NCBI RefSeq assembly: GCF_024323335.1
Contig: NC_066583.1
Span: 372,005,175 to 372,069,174 of the forward strand
Direction of reading: 5' to 3'
Length of the DNA: 64,000 bases
From: Lathyrus oleraceus
Lineage: Eukaryota; Streptophyta; Magnoliopsida; Fabales; Fabaceae
Shown here: positions 36,469 through 46,913 of the stretch, piece by piece
How the letters are laid out: every line of letters starts with the position of its first letter
Position numbering within the stretch: position 1 is the first letter of the stretch
Made by a program: the position numbers and the translations under genes
Notes under the pieces: generated by a model
Told to the model about the DNA's origin: nothing
Database searches by the model: none
What the model saw: the letters and a program-made list of their open reading frames with translations, nothing else

Positions 36469-37093
36469 CAATGAGGAAAAATGTCCAGCAATCATCAATT
36501 CAGGTTTGAGAGAGACACAAGAAGGAGAGCTAATCAAAGTCTTAAAAAAATACAAAGGTGTTATTGGGTGGGCGATGGACGATTTAAAAGGAATCAGCCC
36601 GACAATGTGTATGCACAAAATTTTAATGGAGGATGATCAGAAACCGGTCGTCCAACCTCAAAGAAGACTGAATCCAGCTATGAAAGAAGTTGTTCGCAAG
36701 GAGGTCGTGAAACTTTTAGATGCGGGGTTAATTTACCCCATATCTGACAGTTCATGGGTGAGCCCAGTTCACGTGGTACCAAAGAAGGGAGGGACAACTG
36801 TGATCAAAAATGAAAAAAATGAGTTGATCCCCACCCGTACTGTTACAGGATGGCGAGTTTGCATAGACTATAGAAGACTGAACACTGCTACAAGGAATGA
36901 CCACTTTCCTTTACCTTTTATCGATCAGATGTTGGAAAGATTGGCAGGTCACGATTTCTACTGTTTTTTGGATGGATACTCAGGGTACAACCAAATTGCG
37001 GTGGCACCTGAGGATCAAGAAAAAACAGCATTCACATGCCCATACGGAATCTTTGCTTATAGAAGAATGCCATTTGGGTTATGCAACGTGTAA
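36428..37093 (+). pseudogene. Athila reverse transcriptase, first (truncated) copy
   Basis: This is the N-terminal half of the RT. It includes GVIGWAMDDLKGISPTMCMH, PAMKEVVRKEVVKLLDAGLI, SSWVSPVHVVPKKGG, WRVCIDYRRLNTATRNDHF and CFLDGYSGYNQIAVAPEDQ, ending RRMPFGLCN. It is cut by the Tekay-type LTR that begins at 37089. The stretch 36470-37088 is repeated at 39177-39795 with only two differences (36909 and 36922, both C here and T there). No YxDD box is included. Confidence 0.95.
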
Positions 37094-37219
37094 CACCCCG
37101 ATAAAATATGATAATTATTTAAATTAAGTTTAATAATATATTTATTAATTTAAATAATTGGAATATTATTTGGATTATTATTATTGGAATAATAAAGTTG
37201 GAATCAGAAAAGAGTCCCA

Positions 37220-37231
37220 TATATAAAAAGG
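37220..37231 (+). promoter_or_regulatory. TATA box of the Tekay-type LTR
   Basis: Sequence tatataaaaagg, 131 bases into the LTR; the GA-rich stretch after it resembles a transcribed leader. Confidence 0.6.
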
Positions 37232-38070
37232 GTTTTTCACGTGAAAAGGAGGAAGCGACTGAAAAGTGGAGAAAGGGAGAAAAGAGAAGAAACTGAGAAA
37301 GGGAGAAGAAGAGGCTAGGGCTCAGAGGAGAATTCACGATTGTTGAAGGTCAAAGAAGGATTGCCGGATTAACTCAGGTAAGGGGGGTTTATCGTCGTTT
37401 AATGGGTATTATGGATTAACATGTAATGGGTAGTAATAAGCCATTGAATTGACCCTAATTGGGATGATGAATGCTGCAAATTGTGATGAATAAGTTACGT
37501 TAAAACTGTGAATGAACCTATATTTGGATGAGTTGTGATTTTCTGGACGTGTAGCCGTTTACGGAATCGAAATCGGAGGTCCGGAAGTCCTCCAACGGCG
37601 AAAAATGCGGGTAATTCTGCATTCTGTTCGTGTTAGCGCAGGAACAGCTTTCTGTCTTGCATTAACCGGTTAACCCAGGGTGTTAACCGGTTAACACTGT
37701 TATGATAATTAAAAAAAATTAAAGTCTGTCTTGCGTTAACCGGTTAACCCAGGGTGTTAACCGGTTAACACTGTTAAAACTTGCCAGGAAGCGCGTTCTG
37801 TGTTGCGTTAACCGGTTAAACCAGGGCGTTAACCGGTTAACACTGTTTGAAAAGTGAAAAATTGATATTTAAATATTGTGGACATATTTGATGATTGGCC
37901 TATATTGGTGTATGATATAGTAGGGATCATTTCCCGTTGTTTTGAGTAGTGTAGGTATTAGTAGAGTGTGCTAATACTGTGATTTATTATTTGGCATGAC
38001 ATGATATGATTATGTGATAAATATGCTGATGAGGTGTGATGGTATGCATAATGCTGTGAATATGTATGCA

Positions 38071-38299
38071 ATTGTGGATTGTTGATGATGTTTGCATGCT
38101 AGGTGATTTAGCATGTACAACATGGCCTTTATGGTGGTAGCTAATTCCCATGGTGAGGAATTAGTGAGTTGTTTATGGCTTAGAGTGTGAGCATATGTCG
38201 ATTGTGGATTGTTGTTGATGTTTGCATGCTAGGTGATTTAGCGTGCATAGCATGGCCTTTATGGTGGTAGCTAATTCCCATGGTGAGGAATTAGTGAGT
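38071..38299 (+). repeat. Tandem duplication in the Tekay-type LTR
   Basis: A block of about 99 bp starting attgtggattgttg and ending attagtgagt occurs at 38071-38169 and 38201-38299, with a handful of differences. Confidence 0.9.
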
Positions 38300-38978
38300 G
38301 AGTCACTAGGTCTCAAATGAGTGGGACTAGTGAGCTTGGTAGCCGTATCTGGGTTTGATCGGTGAGGTTGAACTATGTGTTCACGAATAGTCGGTACCGC
38401 ATGCATGGAGTCTCATTTCATAATGTATGTATGGCGTATAATATGAATGGATGTATTCCAATATTATACGTGTGTTTTGTGTTTGTTTTGAGTATGATTA
38501 TGAGTTGATGTTGTCGTTGCTGAATGTGTGATCTGATTAGGGTGATGAATGTGTTAATTTACTTAGCATTACATGATATTTTATAATGCTTATTATATCG
38601 ATTGAGGAACTCACCCTTACAACTATGTTTCAGGTAACGAGCAGTGATTGAGTAGAAGCTAGTGCTTGGAGACTAGTGTAGTTCCTTAGTGGGTCATGCT
38701 CTGGTCTATGTAACATCGGGATGGGATGTTTTACTTGTTTTCATTTTGGTTGTTGAACAACTTTACATGTAATGTGTTACATGGTTTGCATGTTGTTAGA
38801 TTTCTATCCGCTGCGTATTGTGCAATGTTTTATTTTGATTAATAAATGAGCATGACCAGTTATTTGGGTGAATGGTGTGAAGTGTCAAGTGTGACACCCT
38901 GAAATTGCATATCTACTCTGATTTATATTTTGTTGTTTTAATTAATTATTGGGGTATTTTAGAAGGGTGTTACATTAG

Positions 38979-38990
38979 TGGTATCAGAGC
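38979..38990 (+). other. Primer binding site (initiator tRNA-Met)
   Basis: TGGTATCAGAGC four bases after the LTR end, complementary to the 3' end of plant tRNA-iMet, the usual primer of Tekay/Del chromoviruses. Confidence 0.9.
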
Positions 38991-39098
38991 ATAGTCGGTC
39001 GAGTCGAGTCGTAATTATTCTGTTTCCCTGTACGTGATAGGTGTTGTGTAACCCTATCAGTACTTATTGTTTTAGCTTGTTGGGTTTTCAGAATAGAG

Positions 39099-39956
39099 AT
39101 GGCTGGAAGAGGTAGAGACGATGCTGCGATTGCTGAGGCTCTGGGTATGCTAGCTGGAGTACTTGGAGGGAATCCGAATGAGGAAAAATGTCCAGCAATC
39201 ATCAATTCAGGTTTGAGAGAGACACAAGAAGGAGAGCTAATCAAAGTCTTAAAAAAATACAAAGGTGTTATTGGGTGGGCGATGGACGATTTAAAAGGAA
39301 TCAGCCCGACAATGTGTATGCACAAAATTTTAATGGAGGATGATCAGAAACCGGTCGTCCAACCTCAAAGAAGACTGAATCCAGCTATGAAAGAAGTTGT
39401 TCGCAAGGAGGTCGTGAAACTTTTAGATGCGGGGTTAATTTACCCCATATCTGACAGTTCATGGGTGAGCCCAGTTCACGTGGTACCAAAGAAGGGAGGG
39501 ACAACTGTGATCAAAAATGAAAAAAATGAGTTGATCCCCACCCGTACTGTTACAGGATGGCGAGTTTGCATAGACTATAGAAGACTGAACACTGCTACAA
39601 GGAATGACCACTTTCTTTTACCTTTTATTGATCAGATGTTGGAAAGATTGGCAGGTCACGATTTCTACTGTTTTTTGGATGGATACTCAGGGTACAACCA
39701 AATTGCGGTGGCACCTGAGGATCAAGAAAAAACAGCATTCACATGCCCATACGGAATCTTTGCTTATAGAAGAATGCCATTTGGGTTATGCAACGCACCT
39801 GCAACATTTCAGAGGTGCATGACATCCATATTTTTCGATATGCTGGAAAAGCACATGGAAGTGTTTATGGATGATTTTCGGTTTTTGGATCTTCCTTCGA
39901 AAATTGTTTGTATAATCTGTCACTTGTGTTGGAAAGGTGTCAACAAACCAATCTAA
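39099..39956 (+). pseudogene. Chimeric ORF: Tekay gag N-terminus fused in frame to Athila RT
   Basis: The first 26 or so codons (MAGRGRDDAAIAEALGMLAG...) are the N-terminus of a Tekay-type gag directly after its LTR and PBS. From about 39177 the frame continues without a break into the second copy of the Athila RT (EEKCPAIINSGLRE onward). Here the RT continues past the point where the first copy stops: CNAPATFQRCMTSIFF, then the catalytic box in EVFMDDF near 39870. The frame is lost just after the box by a one-base deletion near 39877. The fusion point carries short sequence shared with the Athila (aatgaggaaaaatg) and possibly with Tekay gag. The fusion is real in this sequence; its product would not be an active RT. 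Confidence 0.93.
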
Positions 39957-42016
39957 TTCTGAATTGGGAAAAGTGTCACTTCATGGTGAGAGAAGGGATC
40001 GTACTAGGTCATAAAATTTCCCATCAAGGGATAGAAGTTGACAAGGCAAAAGTTGAAGTGATCGCCAATCTCCCTCATCCTGTGAACGAGAAAGGTATAC
40101 GGAGTTTCTTGGGACATGCAGGATTCTATCGGCGGTTCATCAAAGATTTTTCCAAGATCGCAAAACCTTTGACTAGCCTGCTTGTGAAGGATACTCCGTT
40201 TTTGTTTGATAAGAAGTGTAACGAAGCCTTCGAGACTCTGAAAAATAAATTGGTGTGTGCTCCTATAGTGATCTCGCCTGATTGGTCTCTACCCTTTGAG
40301 ATAATGTGCGATGCGAGCGATATAGTAGTAGGGGCTGTCTTGGGGCAAAGAAAAGACAAACGCCTCCACGTCATCTACTATGCTAGCCATGTGTTGAATC
40401 CAACCCATATGAATTATGCAACCACAGAGAAGGAGTTACTGGCTGTGGTTTATGCCTTTGACAAATTTCGGTAATACTTGTTGGGAACAAAGGTAATTGT
40501 TTATACTGACCATGCTGCGTTGAAATATCTTTTTTCTAAACAGGACTCGAAGCCAAGGCTGCTCAGATGGATCTTGCTGTTGCAAGAATTTGACCTTGAA
40601 ATTCGAGATAAAAAGGGGTGTGAGAACACCGTTGCTGACCATCTGTCTCGAATGTCTCCGATTGGAGAGACGGAAGAGGACCATCCCATAAAGGATGAGT
40701 TTATAGATGAAAGAATCCTCGCGGTGGTGGGTGTTCCTTGGTTTGCGGACTATGCAAACTACCTGGTAGGTGGTATAATTCCTGACGACTTTGATTATAA
40801 CAAAAAGAAAAAGTTTCTTCATGATTGCAGGTTTTATTTGTGGGACGAACCATTCTTGTATAAGAAAGGGGTAGACGAACTAATTCGTCGATGTGTCCCT
40901 GAGGAAGAACAAAATGAAGTCTTAAAGGCTTGTCATGACTCAGATTATGGGGGACACTTTAGTGGAGACAGGACAGCCGCAAAAGTCCTCCAATCCGGGT
41001 TGTACTGGCCCACGTTGTTTAAGGATGCACAAGTCATGGTGAAGGAATGTGACAAATGCCAACGGACAGGAAATATCTCTAGAAAGAATCAGATGCCTCA
41101 AAAGGGCATGCTTGAGGTGGAATTATTTGATGTCTGGGGAATAGACTTTATGAGACCATTTCCACCCTCATTTGGGAAGAATTATATTCTAGTGGTTGTG
41201 GACTACGTCTCCAAATGGGTGGAAGCCGTAGCTCTCCCCTCTAATGACGCTAGAGCAGTGGTAAGCTTCCTTAAACAAAATATCTTCTCCAGGTTTGGTG
41301 TGCCTCGAGCACTTATCAGTGATGAAGGAACACATTTCTTGAATAAGCTCATGGAGAACTTATTAAAGAAATACAATGTGAAACACAAGATTGCCACACC
41401 ATATCATCCCCAAACGAGTGGGCAAGTTGAAGTGTCTAATCGGCAAATTAAAAAGATTTTGGAAAAAACAGTCAGTGCTTCACGGAAAGATTGGGCAATC
41501 AAATTGGATGATGCGCTATGGGCGTACCAAACCGCTTTCAAAACACCAATTGGCATGTCTCCGTATCAGCTAATTTATGGTAAGGCTTGTCATCTTCCTT
41601 TGGAATTAGAGCACAAAGCCTTTTGGGCATCCAAGTTCTTAAATTATGACCTTGCAAAAGCCGGTGAATCCCGAATTCTTCAACTTCATGAGTTAGAAGA
41701 ATTTCGTAATCAGGCATATGAGAATGCAAAGATGTACAAGGAGCAAACACGAAAGTGGCATGATCAGAGAATCATCAGGAAAGATTTCTGGGAAGGACAA
41801 CTGGTATTGTTGTTCAATTTGCGGCTCAAGTTGTTTCCTGGGAAATTAAAGTCCAGATGGTCCGGGCCATTTGTCGTGCATAAGGTTTTTCCACACGGAG
41901 CAATAGAGATTAAGAACCAAGACAATGGAGATATATTCAAGGTGAATGGCCAGAGGCTGAAGCCATATTATAGAGGCCAACAACCGGGTTTGATTAACCA
42001 GATGCGCCTCACCTAA
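39890..42016 (+). pseudogene. Athila RT C-terminus, RNase H and integrase
   Basis: Continues the pol frame after the shift near 39877. Thumb region NLSLVLERCQQTNLILNWEK, then RNase H with FEIMCDASDIVVGAVLGQ, YASHVLNPTHMNYATTEKEL and [16 protein letters not shown] at 40472-40474 replaces a glutamine-type codon before [12 protein letters not shown]. From 40478 the frame is open for 512 codons. Integrase: zinc-binding H...H...CDKCQ near 40945-41060; catalytic Asp in [10 protein letters not shown] (about 41137), second Asp in [10 protein letters not shown] (about 41320), Glu in [10 protein letters not shown] (about 41420). The C-terminal region ends [10 protein letters not shown]. Apart from the single stop and the upstream frameshift the integrase half is intact in sequence. 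Confidence 0.93.
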
Positions 42017-42251
42017 TGAGGTGGGCAACCGTCGAGCCATGCGACGTTAAACGAAGCGCTTCGTGGGAGGCAACCCACGTGTTCGATTGCTAACTTATTT
42101 TGTTTTTTTTTTTCCGTTTCTCTTCTGTATGGGTGTGACATGTTGTTGCAAGTAAGGAGAAAGGATACCATAATCATACTAGCGTCGCAGTGACAGGATG
42201 CCAGACAAAAGAAGCATTTCCGAATTCAGAAAATGTGAAAAACAGGGGCAT

Positions 42252-42448
42252 CAACACGGCCACCCGTGTGCTGACACACGGCCGTGTTGATTAAAACAGA
42301 AAATTAACACGGTTGCCCGTGTGCAGGAACACGGCCGTGTTAATTAAAACAGTGAGTTTACACGGACACCCGTGTACTGTCACACGGTCGTGTTAATTAA
42401 AACAGAAAATTAACACGGGTGCCCGTGTGCAGGAACACGGACGTGTTG
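42252..42448 (+). repeat. Array of about four 53-bp units with palindromic motifs
   Basis: Units begin near 42252, 42306, 42360 and 42412. Each pairs a CACGG(N)nCCGTGT-type motif with an ACACGGCCGTGT-type 12-bp palindrome and a ttaaaacag spacer. The same motifs occur in both LTRs (32588-32838 and 45732-45982). It sits in the non-coding gap between pol and the downstream ORF. Confidence 0.95.
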
Positions 42449-42760
42449 TTTGTAACGGGTAAATTTTTCAAAATTTTGGATTTTGGGTCTTTTAAGTAAT
42501 GGGCCCCACTTGCTATTATCTCTCTTCCTCACCACTCATTCTCACTTTTTCTGATTTTGGCACCCTCTCTCTCTCCCACTTCCTCCATTGTTGCCTTAGC
42601 CTTCCTCAAGCTAAGCTTCAATTTTCTCCTAGCTCCACTCACTTTCATATCCACTCACCTTCACAAAAAGTGTTCCCCTCGTCGTCCTCTACACAGTGAC
42701 GGTTGCAGTTTTCACTAACCTTTTCGTTGGATTTTTGGAGATATTTTTGTCAGGTACATT

Positions 42761-44047
42761 ATGCCTCCAAAGCGTGCAAGCAAGGAGAAGGAGGTAGCCA
42801 CGTCGTCTCGACCGAAGCAACGAGTTAGACGCTCTACAAACAATCATGGCATTTTGTTTGACCAACAAGAGCATCAAGAGAGGTATGTCATTCTAGCCAA
42901 ACGTAAGCTTATCCCAACCAGATATATGTGTGATGCCACCCTGGATGAGTTAGGTTTGAAAGAAGAGGTGCACCATATGTTCCATAACATTGGTATGTTG
43001 GAATACATGCAATTTGAGGCACCGACATTCGCTCGGATAACCCTTGAATTTTTGAGTACGGTCGAGTTCAAGATGCGGAGAAGGTGGAAAGGGTCGGAGT
43101 TGGAGTTTTAGGGACAAATTACTTTCCGCCTGTTTGATGAAGATCATGAGTTATCGGTTGCGGAACTGAGGAGTATTCTGAAACTCCCGGTGTCTGGACC
43201 CGGATCCCCACCGGACACTTTTTCTGCTGTTGATTTCTGGCAAGCTATTACAGGTAAAACTGGGTATAACCCCAGCTCGGGAAAGGCTTTTGGAATTCAC
43301 AATCCGTGCTTTAGGTATGCACAAAAAGGGTTAGCATACACCCTGTTCGGACGGGGTGATAGTACTGGGGTTGCGGCAAAGAGAGAATTATATTTTCTGT
43401 ATTGCATGGCTCACAATGAGCGAATAAATGCAGCAACTTTCACCGCCAATCATCTGAAACAGGTTGGCCATGCAACTACTGGGGATATTTCTGTAGGTGG
43501 GATGATCACGCAGATTACGGGCCACTTCGGGTATGATCAACTGCTGATGGAAGAGACTGCAGTAATGGGCAAGAATAGGATTGACATGCACATGCTAGTC
43601 AATCAACAAATGATTGCCATCAGGCCGACTCATTACGCGCTGATGATCCACAATGTGGAAGTGCTCGCACTTCCGGCACCCGGGTCCATTGGCATTGCCA
43701 ATGCTGTTAATTGGTTATACACAGGTTCAGCCCAAGCGGGAGGGGAAGATGCACAGTTTGACCATGATCTTTCAGGTGAGAACATGGAAGAAGATGAGAC
43801 CCACGGTATACCTCCCCCACATGATTCGAGCCTACATGGTGAAGGCTCCTCTTTTATGTCGCAGGATCAGTGGGGTTGGATCCAGACGGAGATGGGAACT
43901 CTCCGCACCGAGCAGACCAGGCAAGGTGCGGAACTTGATAGACAGAGTGTGGAACTGTTCCGGCAAGGGACAGTCATGGATGATATGCAGGCCATGATGC
44001 AACGTCTGATGTTGCATTTCCCGCACGATCCTCCGCCTCCTCCTTAA
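42761..44047 (+). pseudogene. Downstream ORF of the Athila element (ATHILA ORF-1-like), one stop
   Basis: 429 codons in one frame, broken by a single TAG at 43109-43111. The N-terminus is basic (MPPKRASKEKEVATSSRPKQ), followed by LIPTRYMCDATLDELGLKEE, FARITLEFLSTVEFKMRRRW, then ELRSILKLPVSGPG, AHNERINAATFTANHLKQ and a Gln/Glu-rich possible coiled coil near the end (TEQTRQGAELDRQSVELFRQ), closing with a proline run. Position and composition match the extra ORF of Athila elements. I see no signal peptide or transmembrane segment, so the env-like label sometimes given to this position is not supported here. Function is unknown. Confidence 0.8.
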
Positions 44048-45464
44048 CAGTGAGCACTGTAAGTCTCCTTCGTGTTTGAATTTAAACATTAAGGTCAATG
44101 TTTAGTTCAAGTGTGTGTGTGGGGGGGGGGGGTTCTCCTTTCATGTTTTATTTTCTTTCAATTTGTTTTGTTTTTGTTATGTTATCATTATATTAATATG
44201 TTTGTTTGTTTTGGTTGTTTTCTGCTCTTTTGGACCTACTGTGTGTACAGGGTGATGAGAAACGGTTGGACGAGCCCGGGGTCAATGGTAGTGGATGAAT
44301 GACACCCCTCAAACTAAGGCTGATAAGGCACCCCGGAAGTTGATGCAACCTTGAGAAAAGAAGTCGGACACATTTTGGGGACACCGAACCAAGAAAGCGG
44401 TATGGAAAGACCAAGTCAGGAAAGAACCACATAACACGAAGAGACTTCAGAGCTTGCAAGCTAACCAACATGGTGAGATCACAAAAATCCAAACACGAAA
44501 TATCAACATGAGAGTTCAGCCAGGTATGACTTTATCACTCTGATTTTGCGTATGTTCTGTTGACACGTCACAGCATGACAACACACACTGAGGCAAGTTG
44601 TTTGTTTAGCCAGGGCCTTTCTAGCCATCCCTATATGTATGTTTCCCTTCGTAAACTCCGTTGAGCCTTAGCCATTTTATTCATTGTAAACCCCATGTTA
44701 ACGTTTAAGCATTATTCATCATGAACCCCCTGTTAACTTTTCATCATCTATTTCCTTTTATGTCATAACTCGGTATGATTGTGTGAATTGCAAGATGTGC
44801 GATAAAACTAAGTTTGGGGTGGAAATCTTGAAAGGGAAGGCAAGTGCATAAGATGAGATCATACAAAAAGAAAATAGTATGTAATTTCTTTAAAAAAAAA
44901 GAAGAAAAAAAAGAAAAGAAAAACAAAAGAGAAAAATACACTTGTCGAGACCGTAGAGTCTAACAGATATAAAATGCTCGGAAAAGTTGAGTAGAAAAAG
45001 AATCAAGAGAAGTGAAATTAACCCCCAGAGTATATGTGATGCACAGAAAAAGAAAAAGAAAAATCACACAACATGACTACCGAGTTCAAAACCCTTTGTT
45101 ATCCAATTTTTTTTTGTTTATCCCACTGTACCCAAGCCCCGTTACAACCTAAAAAAACCTCAAAAAGTGTGTGGAATCTGCTGTGGTAGTGACATTAGAA
45201 TGTATTCAAAGTTAAGAGTTGGTATTGCATACTGTGCTGTGAGTGTACACACCTAACCCTGAGAGATATTGTGAGTGTGTGAAAAGCTTGCAGGTGAAGA
45301 GGTTTCTGATGTGGAAATATGGTAAACTGCCTGAATCGGAGAGACCTGAAACTCGATTGGAAAGGAAGAACACAAAGGGTGAAAGACTAGGTTGCATTGT
45401 GGAAAGCAAATTCGGGGGTGACCTTTGTTTGGACTCAAGACATCACTTGAGGACAAGCAATGAG
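44048..45464 (+). other. Athila 3' non-coding region
   Basis: No reading frame of note. A G-run lies near 44119-44132 after GT repeats. A PPT-like aaactaagtttggggt occurs at 44805-44820, about 660 bp before the true PPT. An A/G-rich stretch is at 44869-44940. Confidence 0.7.
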
Positions 45465-45477
45465 ACAAGTTTGGGGT
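45465..45477 (+). other. Polypurine tract
   Basis: The sequence acaagtttggggt lies two bases upstream of the 3' LTR and is the expected plus-strand primer. Confidence 0.8.
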
Positions 45478-45479
45478 TG

Positions 45480-46913
45480 TGATCGGTCACCATTTCCATT
45501 GAATTCCCGCCGCTAATCCGACATATTTTCATCACCTTGGTAAAATTTATGGTTGTTTTTAGTTGCATTTGAGTCAATTAGCATGTTTTGTTGGTTTGGT
45601 ATTGCATTGCATTTGATTACGAGTTTATGTCAAAAAGATCTCGTTTATGCTTCGTTTGGTAGTGTTATTGTTAAGCAAGAATGGTGAAGTTCTGGACACT
45701 CTGAAGGACAAAAATATGAGAAAATAGCAGGTCAACATGGGCACCCGTGTGCCACAACATTGCCCGTGTTGTTGATCAAGCAGAGTAGAGAGGGAGCAGA
45801 AAACAGAGATCAACACGGCCACCCGTGTGCCACCACATGGCCGTGTTGATTAAAACAGTGCATTAACACGGGCACCCGTGTGTAGGGACACAGCCCGTGT
45901 TGTTGCCACTGTAACTTATGCTGAAAATAATTAATGTTGAAGAACAACACGGTCGCCCGTGTGCCACAACACGGCCGTGTTGATTGAACGCAGCTTGGAA
46001 AACCTAATTTTTGCTGTGTGAACCGATTCTGCTCATTAAGGGTAGTTTGGACCTTTAGCTTGGAAGAGAGTCATCTGAAGCTATAAGAAGGCTTGGAAGA
46101 GAAAGAAGAACAGACCTTTGGATAGACGAACGAAAGCATTACAGTGGAGAAGATAGTGAATACGACGGATTCGAAGACGGCGAGATTCAAGGGTAGCCAC
46201 CATTGAAGATCAAACTCTCCTAATTCTTTGTAATGTCTAATCTTTACTTTATGAGTTCTTTAAGTACTATGAGAGGCTAAACCCCTTGATGCTAGGGGGT
46301 GGTCCTGATGTTATCACATGTTATGAATTTGAACCTATGATTTCTTACTTACTATGTTACGTATTTCAATTCAATTGTGTGATGTTATTATGCTTTTGTA
46401 TCGGACAAATACAAATTGATCTATGACTTCCAATAACAGGATTGTGATTGGTAGGGTTTTCACACAATTGGGTTTATGAATGCATCATCTAGGACTAGTA
46501 ACTTTCGTAAATCACCGTAAACCTTGATATTTTGTATGATTAAAACCAATGCTTAATTGAATGGACATTTGAGTGAGAATTGGTAGTTTAATAGTTTCTT
46601 CCTTAAGGACTTAAGCAAGAACATACCAGAGGTTAGGTGATTGAAGGTTTCATATGTATTAAAGAAATCGGGATGGAATTCATAACCGGTTACTTCAACC
46701 ACTCACCCTAGCATCTTTTATCTAATTCAATTGTTTTTACTATTTCTGTGTTGACGATTATAAATTCCAAAACAAACAAACCATTATCTTTTTGTTCTAA
46801 TAGAATCAAATTAAAACAAGTAATTCCTACGCAATCCTTGAGATCGATACTTGGAAATAAAACTCCTTATTACTACATCGATAAAAATAGTACACTTGCT
46901 ATTTTTCCGATCA
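45480..46913 (+). repeat. Athila 3' LTR (1434 bp)
   Basis: Matches the 5' LTR with about 1.7% substitutions by eye and lacks the 10-bp acaggtttaa stretch. Ends CCGATCA at 46913, followed by gcaac. Confidence 0.97.

Larger units (their letters stand above)
37089..38974 (+). repeat. Tekay-type chromovirus LTR inside Athila RT (1886 bp)
   Basis: The LTR begins TGTAACACCC and ends GGGTGTTACA, a perfect 10-bp inverted pair. A TATA box (tatataaaaagg) at 37220-37231 implies a short U3. Six TTAACCGGTTAA palindromes lie at 37662-37840. A direct repeat of about 99 bp starts at 38071 and again at 38201 (spacing 130 bp). A tRNA-iMet PBS follows. Only one LTR is present. Confidence 0.92.
32325..46913 (+). 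mobile_element. Athila-type Ty3/gypsy retrotransposon, 14.6 kb, chimeric
   Basis: Two LTRs (32325-33768 and 45480-46913) begin TGATCGG and end CCGATCA. The flanking five bases are gtaac (32320-32324) and gcaac (46914-46918), a target duplication with one C/T difference. Between them, in order: tRNA-Asp PBS, gag, protease, RT, the Tekay insert, the second RT copy, RNase H, integrase, a palindrome array, the downstream ORF and the PPT. By eye the LTRs differ at roughly 24 sites plus a 10-bp and a few single-base gaps, about 1.7%, so the insertion is fairly young. Stops and frameshifts in gag and pol make it non-autonomous. Confidence 0.95.

Noticed and set aside
40436..40822. Antisense open frame of 128 codons in the Athila pol region
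   Set aside because: It is a shadow of the conserved RNase H/integrase frame on the plus strand and has no recognisable motif.
42017..42246. Additional gene between integrase and the palindrome array
   Set aside because: Only a short non-coding stretch with a T-run; no frame beyond a few codons.
42761..44047. Retroviral-type envelope gene
   Set aside because: No signal peptide, transmembrane segment or fusion-like region is visible; only position is env-like.
44119..44132. G-run as a G-quadruplex or regulatory site
   Set aside because: A single homopolymer after a GT repeat; sequencing slippage is as likely.
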